Origin: an uncultured Oscillospiraceae bacterium | Lineage (GTDB): Bacteria; Bacillota; Clostridia; Oscillospirales; Oscillospiraceae | Length of the DNA: 64,000 nucleotides | Assembly: GCA_910577525.1 (NCBI GenBank) | Contig: CAJTLI010000003.1 | Location: 1-64,000, forward strand | Direction of reading: 5' to 3' | Part shown: piece after piece, positions 1-7,143 of the stretch | How positions within the stretch are numbered: position 1 is the first letter of the stretch | Layout of the letters: every line of letters starts with the position of its first letter | The notes under the pieces: generated by a model | What the model was told of the DNA's origin: nothing | Databases searched by the model: none | Seen by the model: the letters and a program-made list of their open reading frames with translations, nothing else | Position numbers and translations under genes: made by a program

Positions 1-228
1 ATTTGATTGGCGTCCAGCCCTTCCATCATTGCCGATTCTATCTATTTGATGACGCAGACGCGCCGGGCCGGAGCAATACTGCCCTGACGAGACGGCTCTA
101 CCTGCATAAATCGAACGCTGCGAATGAGAGGCTGGCTGACGGACTTTCATTCGGACGTGTCAGTCCTTGGAGGTTGGCGTCAGGCCAATGCCCTCCCATT
201 CTAACAGCTTTGGCAACGATGCGGAAAA
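1..228. other. Leader region without a supported gene
   Basis: No coding region is convincing here. Short open frames exist on both strands but have no recognisable product and no good ribosome-binding site. It probably holds the promoter and leader of the TRAP operon, or the tail of something further left. Confidence 0.4.
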
Positions 229-230
229 AG

Positions 231-320
231 ACACGGCTGGCTGCCGTGCCTTGAACCGTAAATCTATTGTAATAGACACGGCTGGCTGCCGTGCCTTGAA
301 CCGTAAATCTATTGTAATAG
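231..320 (+). repeat. Perfect 45-bp tandem duplication with a hairpin in each unit
   Basis: Two identical 45-bp units (231-275 and 276-320) lie directly before the first gene of the TRAP operon. Each contains the inverted repeat CACGGC-tggct-GCCGTG (232-248 and 277-293), so the leader RNA could form two identical stem-loops. The second unit ends in the first bases of the ribosome-binding site (AGGAGG at 319-324). Perfect identity suggests a recent duplication. Whether it regulates the operon is inference. Confidence 0.9.
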
Positions 321-332
321 GAGGTTGGAAAC

Positions 333-1214
333 ATGAGCAAACCCCTTCGTGAGCTCTGCCAAGAAGGTCCGTTTTTTGAGGCGTGCGTGTACGACTGCCT
401 CTCCGCCCGGGTGGTGGAGATGGCCGGCTACCGGGCGATGTGCTTGAGCGGATTTGGCCTGGCGCTGGCTTACTGTGGTGTGCCGGATATCGGCATTGTG
501 ACCCCTACCGAGGTGGCGGAGATGGTCCGAAGAATCACCCGGTGTACCAGCATCCCCCTGATTGTGGACATTGACAGCGGCTACGGTAATGAGCTCAACG
601 TCATCCGCACCTGCCAGATGATGGCGGACGCGGGCGCCGCCGCAGTCCACCTGGAGGATCAGACCTTCCCCAAAATCAATCCCATGGTGCCCACCTTCTC
701 CCTTGTCTCTCAGGACGATTGGAAGCGGCGGCTGGACGCGGCGATGTATGGCCTGCGGGGCAGTGACTGCATGCTGATTGGCCGGACCGACGCCCGGGTG
801 AAATATGGAGTTGATGAGACGCTGCAGCGCCTGAAGATTGCCGCCGACCACGGCGCGGAGATGACCCTGGCCATCGGGATGTATGAGGAAGCGGATATCC
901 AGCGCTATATGCGGGAAATTCCCGGCTACAAGATGTACGAGTATATGAGCGTCCCCGGCGCGCTGGGCGCCACCAAAGAACAGATGAGCCGCACCTTCCA
1001 GGACTGCGCCGATCTCGGCTTTACCATGATGTCCATGCCCACCATCGGCATGCTGGGCGCCATTGTCGGCATTCAGGACTTCGCGGCCTCCGCGCTGCGC
1101 GAGGGAAATGACTTTGATATCATTCGAAAAATCGATGCGGTCCAGGCCCGCCCCCTGATGTATAAACTGAACCGCACCGATGAATGGCTGGGCTGGAATA
1201 AGGACGCAAAATGA
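333..1214 (+). CDS. PEP mutase/isocitrate lyase superfamily enzyme
   Basis: This 293-aa protein has the TIM-barrel pattern of the isocitrate lyase/PEP mutase superfamily: VDIDSGYGN (Mg-binding segment), AAAVHLEDQ and LIGRTDAR. Family members cleave or rearrange small 2-oxo or hydroxy acids. The gating-loop motif with the catalytic cysteine of (methyl)isocitrate lyases (K-[KR]-C-G-H) is absent. In its place stands FPKINPMVP, closer to the K-x-N loop of PEP mutase and phosphonopyruvate hydrolase. The substrate cannot be named. ATG 333 follows AGGAGG. It heads the TRAP operon, so it may act on the imported acid. Confidence 0.85.
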   Translation: MSKPLRELCQEGPFFEACVYDCLSARVVEMAGYRAMCLSGFGLALAYCGVPDIGIVTPTEVAEMVRRITRCTSIPLIVDIDSGYGNELNVIRTCQMMADAGAAAVHLEDQTFPKINPMVPTFSLVSQDDWKRRLDAAMYGLRGSDCMLIGRTDARVKYGVDETLQRLKIAADHGAEMTLAIGMYEEADIQRYMREIPGYKMYEYMSVPGALGATKEQMSRTFQDCADLGFTMMSMPTIGMLGAIVGIQDFAASALREGNDFDIIRKIDAVQARPLMYKLNRTDEWLGWNKDAK

Positions 1215-1245
1215 TCCACAAAAACAAAAACAGGAGGAAAAAACC

Positions 1246-2367
1246 ATGAAGAAAAGGATTTCGCTGCTTCTCGCCGCCGTCATGACGCTGTCGCTGGCCG
1301 CGTGTGCGCCCGCCGCCAGCAAACCGTCTGACCCGCCGGCTCCCTCTCAGGCACAGCCCTCCGGCGCACCCGCCCAGAGCGTCGCGCCCTCTGAAAACTA
1401 CGGTCTCGGCTTGGGCGGCACCGCCGGAAGCCCCTATGTCATCACCGCCGGCTGCACCGCTCCAAACACCACCGACCCCACCAACGGCTTTGTCCGGGCC
1501 AACGAGGTGCTCAGCGAGCGTCTGATGGAATTGTCCGGCGGCACGATGGATTTTGAGCTGGTCATGGGCGGCGTCTACGGCTCAACGGTGCAGCACTTTG
1601 CCCAGCTCAAGGCCGGCACTCTGGACGGCTTTATCTCCGGCTTTGACGTAGCCACCAACCTGACCGGCACCGAAGACTTCTACGCCGTGGCCATGCCCTT
1701 CGTTTTTGACAACGATGAGCATATGGAGATTTTCCTAAAGTCCGACCTGTGGGCTCAGATGACGGAGAGCATGCGCACCAACAACGGCGTCGTCTACGCC
1801 GGGCTGTACGGCCATCAGCTGCCCCGCATCCTCACCAGCACCCGTGAGATTGTCCATCCCGCCGATGTCGCGGGTCTGAAGATCCGAGTGCCTGAGTCTG
1901 ATGTACAGATCCGCGTTTGGACCCAGGCCGGCGCTTCCCCTATGCAGATTGCCGCCACTGAGATGTATTCCGCTCTGGATACCAATGTGGCCGACGCACA
2001 GGAAAACGACATTGTGGGTTCCGGGAGCCTGAAAATCTACGAGGTGTGCCCCTACTACACGGAGATCGACTATATCCGCCAGTGCCTGATGGTCTATATG
2101 TCTGAGATCACCTGGAATAAAATGAACGAGCAGGAGCGCGGCTGGTGGAGCGAGGCTCTGGCGGATGCCTGCGAGGCGTGCACTGACGCCTATGTGGGCA
2201 AGTACGAGGATGCCAAGCAGGAGGTCATTGACAACGGCGGTACCATCGTAGAGTTCGATTACGACGAGTGGAAGGAGTTTTTCACCGACATCGTCCTCAA
2301 CGAATTTGACGGCAAATACTTCCGTGCCGGTTTATACAAGGAGATCCAGTCCCTTTATCAGAAGTGA
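1246..2367 (+). CDS. dctP: TRAP transporter solute-binding lipoprotein (DctP family)
   Basis: 373-aa extracytoplasmic binding protein of a tripartite ATP-independent periplasmic transporter. It begins with a lipoprotein signal (charged MKKR, hydrophobic stretch, lipobox LAAC with Cys20), followed by a Pro/Ser/Ala-rich linker. The DctP signature GLKIRVPES and the following segment with A-T-E-M-Y-S-A-L are present; the Arg in the signature normally binds the substrate carboxylate. The start at ATG 1246 has AGGAGG at 1232. It is separated from its permease genes by a hairpin and a small mobile repeat. The ligand is probably an organic acid. Confidence 0.93.
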   Translation: MKKRISLLLAAVMTLSLAACAPAASKPSDPPAPSQAQPSGAPAQSVAPSENYGLGLGGTAGSPYVITAGCTAPNTTDPTNGFVRANEVLSERLMELSGGTMDFELVMGGVYGSTVQHFAQLKAGTLDGFISGFDVATNLTGTEDFYAVAMPFVFDNDEHMEIFLKSDLWAQMTESMRTNNGVVYAGLYGHQLPRILTSTREIVHPADVAGLKIRVPESDVQIRVWTQAGASPMQIAATEMYSALDTNVADAQENDIVGSGSLKIYEVCPYYTEIDYIRQCLMVYMSEITWNKMNEQERGWWSEALADACEACTDAYVGKYEDAKQEVIDNGGTIVEFDYDEWKEFFTDIVLNEFDGKYFRAGLYKEIQSLYQK

Positions 2368-2374
2368 GGACACA

Positions 2375-2399
2375 GGGGCGTGCCCCCAGGGCACGCCCT
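2375..2399 (+). promoter_or_regulatory. Hairpin after the binding-protein gene
   Basis: A GC-rich stem of about 10 bp (GGGCGTGCCC / GGGCACGCCC) lies just after the dctP stop codon with no T-run behind it. Such hairpins often stabilise the abundant binding-protein message relative to the permeases; that role here is inferred. Confidence 0.45.
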
Positions 2400-2415
2400 C
2401 CCGTTACAGACTTTA

Positions 2416-2573
2416 GGAAGCGCTGATTCAATGCGCCTGCGGCGCTTTGCGGATTTATTTGCCACAGCTTTGTTGTGATTTCTTGAAATAGACACAATTA
2501 TTTCTGTGAAATCCCACATCTCGGTGACAAAAATTTCTCACCAACCGCTCTTGCCGGCTTAATCAGCCCTTCC
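2416..2573. repeat. MITE-like repeat, copy A (158 bp)
   Basis: The termini are inverted: GGAAGCGCTGATTCAAT at the left, and the complement of a similar sequence (TTAATCAGCCCTTCC) at the right. TTTA flanks both ends (2412-2415, 2574-2577), consistent with a 4-bp target duplication. It is alignable along its length with 41822-41982, and its right end with about 6755-6808. It has no coding capacity and sits between dctP and dctQ. Confidence 0.8.
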
Positions 2574-2592
2574 TTTACGCGGAGGATGCAAT

Positions 2593-3090
2593 ATGTTAAC
2601 TGCACTGAAACGATTTAAAAAGCTCTTTACGGACACACTGGTCTCCATCTGCGCGGTGCTTTGTACCCTTATTTTGGTCATAAACGTGGTCAATGTGGTG
2701 GTGCGCTATCTGACCAGCGCCAGCTTTACCTACACAGAGGACATCACCGTCATCAGTATGCTCTGGATCATGGGCCTGGGGGTCAGCGTGGGCTGGATCA
2801 ACCGGGAACACCTGCTCATCAATCTGATCGACCAGTTTCTCGGCAAGCGCGGGATGGAGCGGCTTCTGCTGTTTCAGGATATCGTGGGTGTGGCGGCTGG
2901 AGCGGCTATGATCTGGCTGGGGCGGATGTCCCAGGCTGCCAACACAGGATTCGTCCAGTCGGTCATCGGTTTTGACGAGTCCTTCCGGTACTGGCCGGTG
3001 CTGGTGGGCGGCGGATTGCTCATCGTGGCGGCATTGGAGTGCATCGCGGAGCGGTTTGCCGAATGGAAGGAAGGGGGCGCTGAGGCGTGA
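2593..3090 (+). CDS. dctQ: TRAP transporter small permease (DctQ family)
   Basis: 165-aa integral membrane protein with four predicted hydrophobic segments, the usual size and layout for the small TRAP subunit. It contains a WIMGLGVSVGW-type second segment and the motif NREHLLINL. It couples the binding protein to the large permease. ATG 2593 has GGAGG at 2581-2585. Its stop codon overlaps the GTG start of the large permease gene, so the two are translationally coupled. Confidence 0.92.
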   Translation: MLTALKRFKKLFTDTLVSICAVLCTLILVINVVNVVVRYLTSASFTYTEDITVISMLWIMGLGVSVGWINREHLLINLIDQFLGKRGMERLLLFQDIVGVAAGAAMIWLGRMSQAANTGFVQSVIGFDESFRYWPVLVGGGLLIVAALECIAERFAEWKEGGAEA

Positions 3091-4385
3091 CAATTGATCT
3101 GGTATTAAAGCTGGCTGTAATTTTTGGCGTACTGTTTCTGGCCATGTTTTTGCGTTTTCCGTTTTTTCTGTCCTGCTTCATCGCGGCGGGGGCCTACGCC
3201 GTCATCTGGCCCGGGAGCATGCCTGTCTTCGTCTTTGGACAGACCTTTGTGCAGGGCCTGAGCAATCAGACCTACGCCGCCGTCATCTTCTACTTCCTGT
3301 TAGGCGCGATTTTAAACGCGGGCGGTTTGGGGGACCGAATGGTCCGCTTCGGAAACGCCTGTATCGGCCATCTCAAGGGAAGCCTGAGTCACATCAATAT
3401 CATCGTATCCGTGATTTTCGCCGGCGTTTCCGGCTCGGCCGCCGCCGACACCGCATCGATCGGCAACTTGATGATCCCCATGATGAAAAAACAGGGGTAT
3501 GACGCGCCCTATTCCGCCGCCGTCACGCAGATGTCCTCCATCATCGGGCCCATTATCCCGCCCTCCACCACCTTTGTGCTCATCGCCAGTATGATGGACT
3601 TGTCGGTACGCAAGCTGTTTCTGTGCGGGCTGGTCCCCGGTATCGGCATGGGCTTGGTGGAGTTGGGCTATTCCGTGTACATTTCCCACAAGCGCGGCTA
3701 TCCCTCCGTTCCGTTTGGCGGCTGGAAAAATATCTGGGTGGAGTTCAAGACGAATTTCTGGGCCCTGCTGCTGCCTGTGGGCATCGTAATCTGTCTGACT
3801 GTGGGGATCGGCACCGTCACGGAGATCGGCGCGGTTTCCTGCGTGCTGGCGTTTCTGATTGCCTCCCTGGTCTACAAGGAAATGGACCTGAAGGGACTGG
3901 CAAAGGCGCTGTACACAACGGGCCGTCAGATCTGCACTGTCCTGAGTATGCTGGCCGCCGCCCAAGTGTTTATCTGGATTATCGGAACTCTGCGCATCTC
4001 CGGCAAGCTGGCTGCTTTCATGGCCGGCACAGGCCTGTCCGGCACCGCAATGTTCCTGCTGGCCCTGCTGATCATCTTCATCCTCGGCATGATCCTGGAG
4101 ACCAACATCATCACCCTGGTGTTTCTGCCTGTTCTCGCCACGCCGCTGGTGGCCGCAGGTGTGGACCCCTATGTCTTTGCCGTGGCCGCCGCCATCGTGA
4201 CTGCCGTAGGCCTGAACACCCCGCCGGTGGGCGCTCTGCTCTACCTGACGGCAAAGATTGCGGACACCGACGCCATGAAGGTGGCGAAGGAATCCATTCC
4301 CTTTATCTTGGTTTTGTTGCTGTTTGTGGTTCTGATTGTCTTTTTTCCGGCAATCGTCACATTTTATCCCAACCTGGTGCTGTAA
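3087..4385 (+). CDS. dctM: TRAP transporter large permease (DctM family)
   Basis: 432-aa polytopic membrane protein, standard length for the large TRAP subunit that catalyses cation-coupled uptake. Family features include FVQGLSNQTYAAVIFYFLLGAIL, the conserved GVSGSAAADTASIG segment, and GPIIPPS. The GTG start overlaps the dctQ stop (GTGA). It forms a complete DctPQM system with the two genes before it. Confidence 0.95.
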   Translation: MTIDLVLKLAVIFGVLFLAMFLRFPFFLSCFIAAGAYAVIWPGSMPVFVFGQTFVQGLSNQTYAAVIFYFLLGAILNAGGLGDRMVRFGNACIGHLKGSLSHINIIVSVIFAGVSGSAAADTASIGNLMIPMMKKQGYDAPYSAAVTQMSSIIGPIIPPSTTFVLIASMMDLSVRKLFLCGLVPGIGMGLVELGYSVYISHKRGYPSVPFGGWKNIWVEFKTNFWALLLPVGIVICLTVGIGTVTEIGAVSCVLAFLIASLVYKEMDLKGLAKALYTTGRQICTVLSMLAAAQVFIWIIGTLRISGKLAAFMAGTGLSGTAMFLLALLIIFILGMILETNIITLVFLPVLATPLVAAGVDPYVFAVAAAIVTAVGLNTPPVGALLYLTAKIADTDAMKVAKESIPFILVLLLFVVLIVFFPAIVTFYPNLVL

Positions 4386-4397
4386 GGAGCTGTGAAT

Positions 4398-4964
4398 ATG
4401 AAAAAAGGCACATTGGTTTATACAGCCAGTCTGGAGGCGGAAAATTTCTGCCGCACATTTATGCTGGACGGAGCGATGCGAGGCGGTTTGGGCGTGGCCG
4501 CTGCCTCACTGCCGCGGCATATCTCTTTGGGCATGCCCTATGAGGTGGAAGATTTCGATGCCTACCTTGCCTTTGCCGAGCGGTACGCCAAAACGCTGCG
4601 GCCCATTGAGGCAACCTTGACGGACATGGCCTGCGCCCCGCTGGGCGATTCCACAGGCAACTACTGCTTCCAGTTTGAGACCGAAGCCGAACTGGACGCG
4701 CTGCGCCTGCGGACAGTCGGAACCCTGCGGGAAGAGCTGGGGCTGGAGGTTCCGGGCAAGGACGGCGTCACCGGCAGCCGGAACGTCACGCTGGGCTTTG
4801 GCAAAGCGCCTTACCAGGCGTATCGGAGCTATGTAGACGGGGTAGACCGGTCCGCCTTCCGGAACAAGCGGCTGGTTTTCGACGGCCTGGGCGTATTCTA
4901 TTATGACGAGGCCGCCATCAGCGCTTCTTCCTTCTTCTGCTGTAAGTACATTTCTTTGACATAA
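4398..4964 (+). CDS. 2H phosphoesterase-like protein with one degenerate motif
   Basis: 188-aa protein resembling the 2'-5' RNA ligase/2H phosphoesterase fold. The first H-x-S/T motif is intact (RHISLGMPY), but the second reads RNVTLGFG, with Asn where the second catalytic His should be. It may therefore be inactive or act on something else. ATG 4398 is preferred over GTG 4392 because AAGGAG ends 8 bases before it. It lies 12 bases after dctM in the TRAP operon. The family assignment rests on motifs only. Confidence 0.55.
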   Translation: MKKGTLVYTASLEAENFCRTFMLDGAMRGGLGVAAASLPRHISLGMPYEVEDFDAYLAFAERYAKTLRPIEATLTDMACAPLGDSTGNYCFQFETEAELDALRLRTVGTLREELGLEVPGKDGVTGSRNVTLGFGKAPYQAYRSYVDGVDRSAFRNKRLVFDGLGVFYYDEAAISASSFFCCKYISLT

Positions 4965-4999
4965 CCTTGATATTTTTTGAAAACAGGAGGACATAAATT

Positions 5000-6019
5000 A
5001 TGAAATTGATGAAATGCGATTATGATCGGGAAAAGCATATGTCTATCGTCTATCAGGGCGGCGGTCTCAAATATGAGTTCATCGCCGACTTTGCCAAAGG
5101 CCTGCCTGGCTACCTGACTTATACCGGCATTGCCGGCGGCACTTGTGATATTGAGGACAACCTGCTTCTGGGGGTGCGCGGAATGCCCAACCCTGTGGTC
5201 AAGCTGGACCCAGAGGGAAACTATGCGGGTGAATTCGGCGGCGGCCTGATCCGCAACTGCCACTTCCTGGAGGCCACCAAGGACGGCACTGTGGTAATCG
5301 CCGACGCCGCCATGCACGTGTTCCGCGAGATCGACGAGAATGGCAAAATGATCCGGGAGTTCGGCAATTACGGCAAGCCGGGCGACAGCGGCTTCAATCT
5401 GAACTACTACCGCCAGCAGCGCCGGCTGGGCAACCTCTATCCGCCCGAGCCCTATTTCCGCATCCCCGACCTGACAATGCTCACCGAGGCTGAGCGCAAT
5501 ACGATCAAGAAGCTGGGCACTCCCTTCTGTATGCCCACCGACTGCGCCGTCAACTCCAAAGGGGAGTACTTCTTTGCCGACGGCTATGGAAACGTGGCGG
5601 TCCACCATTTTGACAAAGACTGCAAGCTGGTAAAAACCTGGGGCGGCATGGGCGATGAGCCGGGCAAGTTCCTGATGGTCCACGCCATCACCATCGACAG
5701 CAAGGATCAGATCTGGGTCTGTGACCGCGACCAGAACGCTGTCCACGTTTTTGATGAGGAGGGTAATGTTCTGGCTTATTGCAAGGGTAATCTGGGCCAG
5801 CCCTCCGGCATTGTGGCGGATAAGGACTACATCTATTGTGTGGGCCGCGGAGGCTATCTCACTATATTTACCCCTGAATTTGACGTGGTGGCCCAAATCG
5901 GATATTTCAACAGCGAGCTCAGGGCCCACGGCATCGCCTGCAACAGCAAGGGCGATCTGTTCCTCTTCCCCAATACTGCCAACGAGGATCACTACTGCAT
6001 CCAGCTGAAGCGGCTCTGA
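5000..6019 (+). CDS. NHL-repeat beta-propeller protein
   Basis: 339-aa protein with repeated NHL-type blades (for example GEYFFADGYGNVAVHHFD, DQIWVCDRDQNAVHVFD). It has no signal peptide or membrane segment, so it is probably cytoplasmic. Related propellers act as lyases, lactonases or binding scaffolds. ATG 5000 follows AGGAGG (4986-4991). The operon context suggests a role in handling the TRAP substrate, but the reaction is unknown. Confidence 0.7.
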   Translation: MKLMKCDYDREKHMSIVYQGGGLKYEFIADFAKGLPGYLTYTGIAGGTCDIEDNLLLGVRGMPNPVVKLDPEGNYAGEFGGGLIRNCHFLEATKDGTVVIADAAMHVFREIDENGKMIREFGNYGKPGDSGFNLNYYRQQRRLGNLYPPEPYFRIPDLTMLTEAERNTIKKLGTPFCMPTDCAVNSKGEYFFADGYGNVAVHHFDKDCKLVKTWGGMGDEPGKFLMVHAITIDSKDQIWVCDRDQNAVHVFDEEGNVLAYCKGNLGQPSGIVADKDYIYCVGRGGYLTIFTPEFDVVAQIGYFNSELRAHGIACNSKGDLFLFPNTANEDHYCIQLKRL

Positions 6020-6049
6020 GCTGCGGCCTTTCCTTTTTTAGATAATTAA

Positions 6050-6079
6050 GCCCCGTGCGGGCGGTGGTCCGTACGGGGC
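6050..6079 (+). promoter_or_regulatory. Hairpin before the YhcH-type gene
   Basis: An 11-bp stem (GCCCCGTGCGG / CCGTACGGGGC, one G-U pair) with an 8-base loop. No T-run follows, so it looks more like an attenuating or stabilising hairpin than a terminator. Confidence 0.5.
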
Positions 6080-6100
6080 AAATGATAGGAGCATATCAGT

Positions 6101-6553
6101 ATGTATCAAGCGTTTCTTCCCAATGAATTCCGATTTGACCTTTCTCAGCCCAAGTTTCAGGCTGCCTTTGACTTTTTGCGCCGGAAGGATCTCGGCCAGC
6201 TTCCTGAGGGCTGGGTGGAGCTGGAGCGCGGCGTTCGGGCCAGCGTACAGCGCTACACGACCAGTCCCGCGGCGGAGCTTGATTTTGAGACGCACGAGAA
6301 GTATTTTGACGTGCAGTACATGGTGGATGGCGTAGAGCTGGTAGGCGTCGTGGACGTTCGGGACTTGGCCGGTAAGATTCCCTATGATCCGGAAAATGAT
6401 ATCGCGTTTTTCTACGACCCGGAACATTCCGGCGCCGTACTGCTTCGCGCGGGTGATTTCGTGGTACTCTCACCGCAGGATGCCCATAAGCCGCGATGTG
6501 CTGCCGGAGCGCCTATGGCTGTGAAAAAAATTGTTGTGAAGGTTCCTGTGTGA
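6101..6553 (+). CDS. YhcH/YjgK/YiaL family protein
   Basis: 150-aa cupin-like protein of the DUF386 family, which includes E. coli NanQ (YhcH, N-acetylneuraminate anomerase) and EbgC. Conserved features are THEKYFDVQYMVDG and the C-terminal LSPQDAHKP, which carry the His/Glu/Asp residues expected to bind metal. Members open or epimerise sugar rings, often beside TRAP transporters for acidic sugars. ATG 6101 follows TAGGAG. It is the last gene of the TRAP operon and favours a sugar-acid-type substrate for the pathway. Confidence 0.85.
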   Translation: MYQAFLPNEFRFDLSQPKFQAAFDFLRRKDLGQLPEGWVELERGVRASVQRYTTSPAAELDFETHEKYFDVQYMVDGVELVGVVDVRDLAGKIPYDPENDIAFFYDPEHSGAVLLRAGDFVVLSPQDAHKPRCAAGAPMAVKKIVVKVPV

Positions 6554-6675
6554 AGGATGATGCCTCGATCAAAAGATCCTCCGGGCAAGGCATCTTGTCC
6601 ATTTTCAAACGGCGCCTAAGCGCATAAACTGGGGCGAGGGAACAAAGCCTCTGTGTGTTCTTGCTCCGGTCCGTG

Positions 6676-6710
6676 GAAAAAGTCTGCCTCCAGGCAGGCT
6701 TTTTCTCATT
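6676..6710 (+). terminator. Rho-independent terminator
   Basis: A 14-bp stem (GAAAAAGTCTGCCT / AGGCAGGCTTTTTC) with a very short loop and a T-rich 3' arm. It lies about 120 bp after the YhcH-type gene and would end the TRAP operon transcript. Confidence 0.75.
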
Positions 6711-6754
6711 TGTAAGATCGTGCGGATTCTCCGTTAGTTGGGTCATCCCGATTC

Positions 6755-6808
6755 GCTGTGGCAAAAAATCTCGCGTGAATCGCTCTTGCCGATTGAATCA
6801 GTCCTTCC
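6755..6808. repeat. MITE-like repeat, copy C (right-end fragment)
   Basis: About 54 bp matches the right end of the elements at 2416-2573 and 41822-41982 (shared core GCTCTTGCCG...AATCAG.CCTTCC). The left terminus is missing and no TTTA follows, so this is a remnant. Confidence 0.65.
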
Positions 6809-6865
6809 TAAAAAATAATATCGTACAACCCTATTTGCATAGGTTCCTTTAGGGAGGTGCTGCCT

Positions 6866-7057
6866 GTGAAAAAAGAGGAATATGTTCTTGAGACTGCGGA
6901 ACAGCCAGATATTGACAAACTGAATTGCGAGGATTTTAAGATCAATTTTCAACGGGCAATTTTACGTTCTCTCCTGGAAAGCCGAAAATTGACACAGGCA
7001 CAATTTGAGGCTTGTATGGATAAAGTGGTTCAGAAGTATTCAGCCAGTTTCTCTTGA
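6866..7057 (+). CDS. Small protein preceding the serine recombinase
   Basis: 63-aa acidic-to-neutral protein containing LTQAQFEACMDKVVQKY near its end. I do not recognise a function. Small genes in this position are common beside large serine recombinases of Clostridia. GTG 6866 is chosen because GGGAGGT ends 7 bases before it. Base composition is more AT-rich than the TRAP operon, matching the recombinase gene. Confidence 0.6.
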   Translation: MKKEEYVLETAEQPDIDKLNCEDFKINFQRAILRSLLESRKLTQAQFEACMDKVVQKYSASFS

Positions 7058-7143
7058 AATCGGTATCATTGTCAGATTTAAGGGGCACAGGTAGAGTAAA
7101 ATCAACACCCGATAAGCTTGATTTTTGGGAAGGAGTTGATTTT

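Noticed and set aside
3..254. Open frame of 83 codons at the left edge
   Set aside because: No ribosome-binding site or recognisable domain, and it overlaps the tandem duplication.
309..1322. A 337-codon frame opposite the PEP mutase-like gene
   Set aside because: Antisense to a clear enzyme, with no family features.
7054..7143. Upstream TTG extension of the serine recombinase
   Set aside because: The family starts at the MLKV segment and ATG 7144 has a good AAGGAG; the extension is not conserved in pattern.
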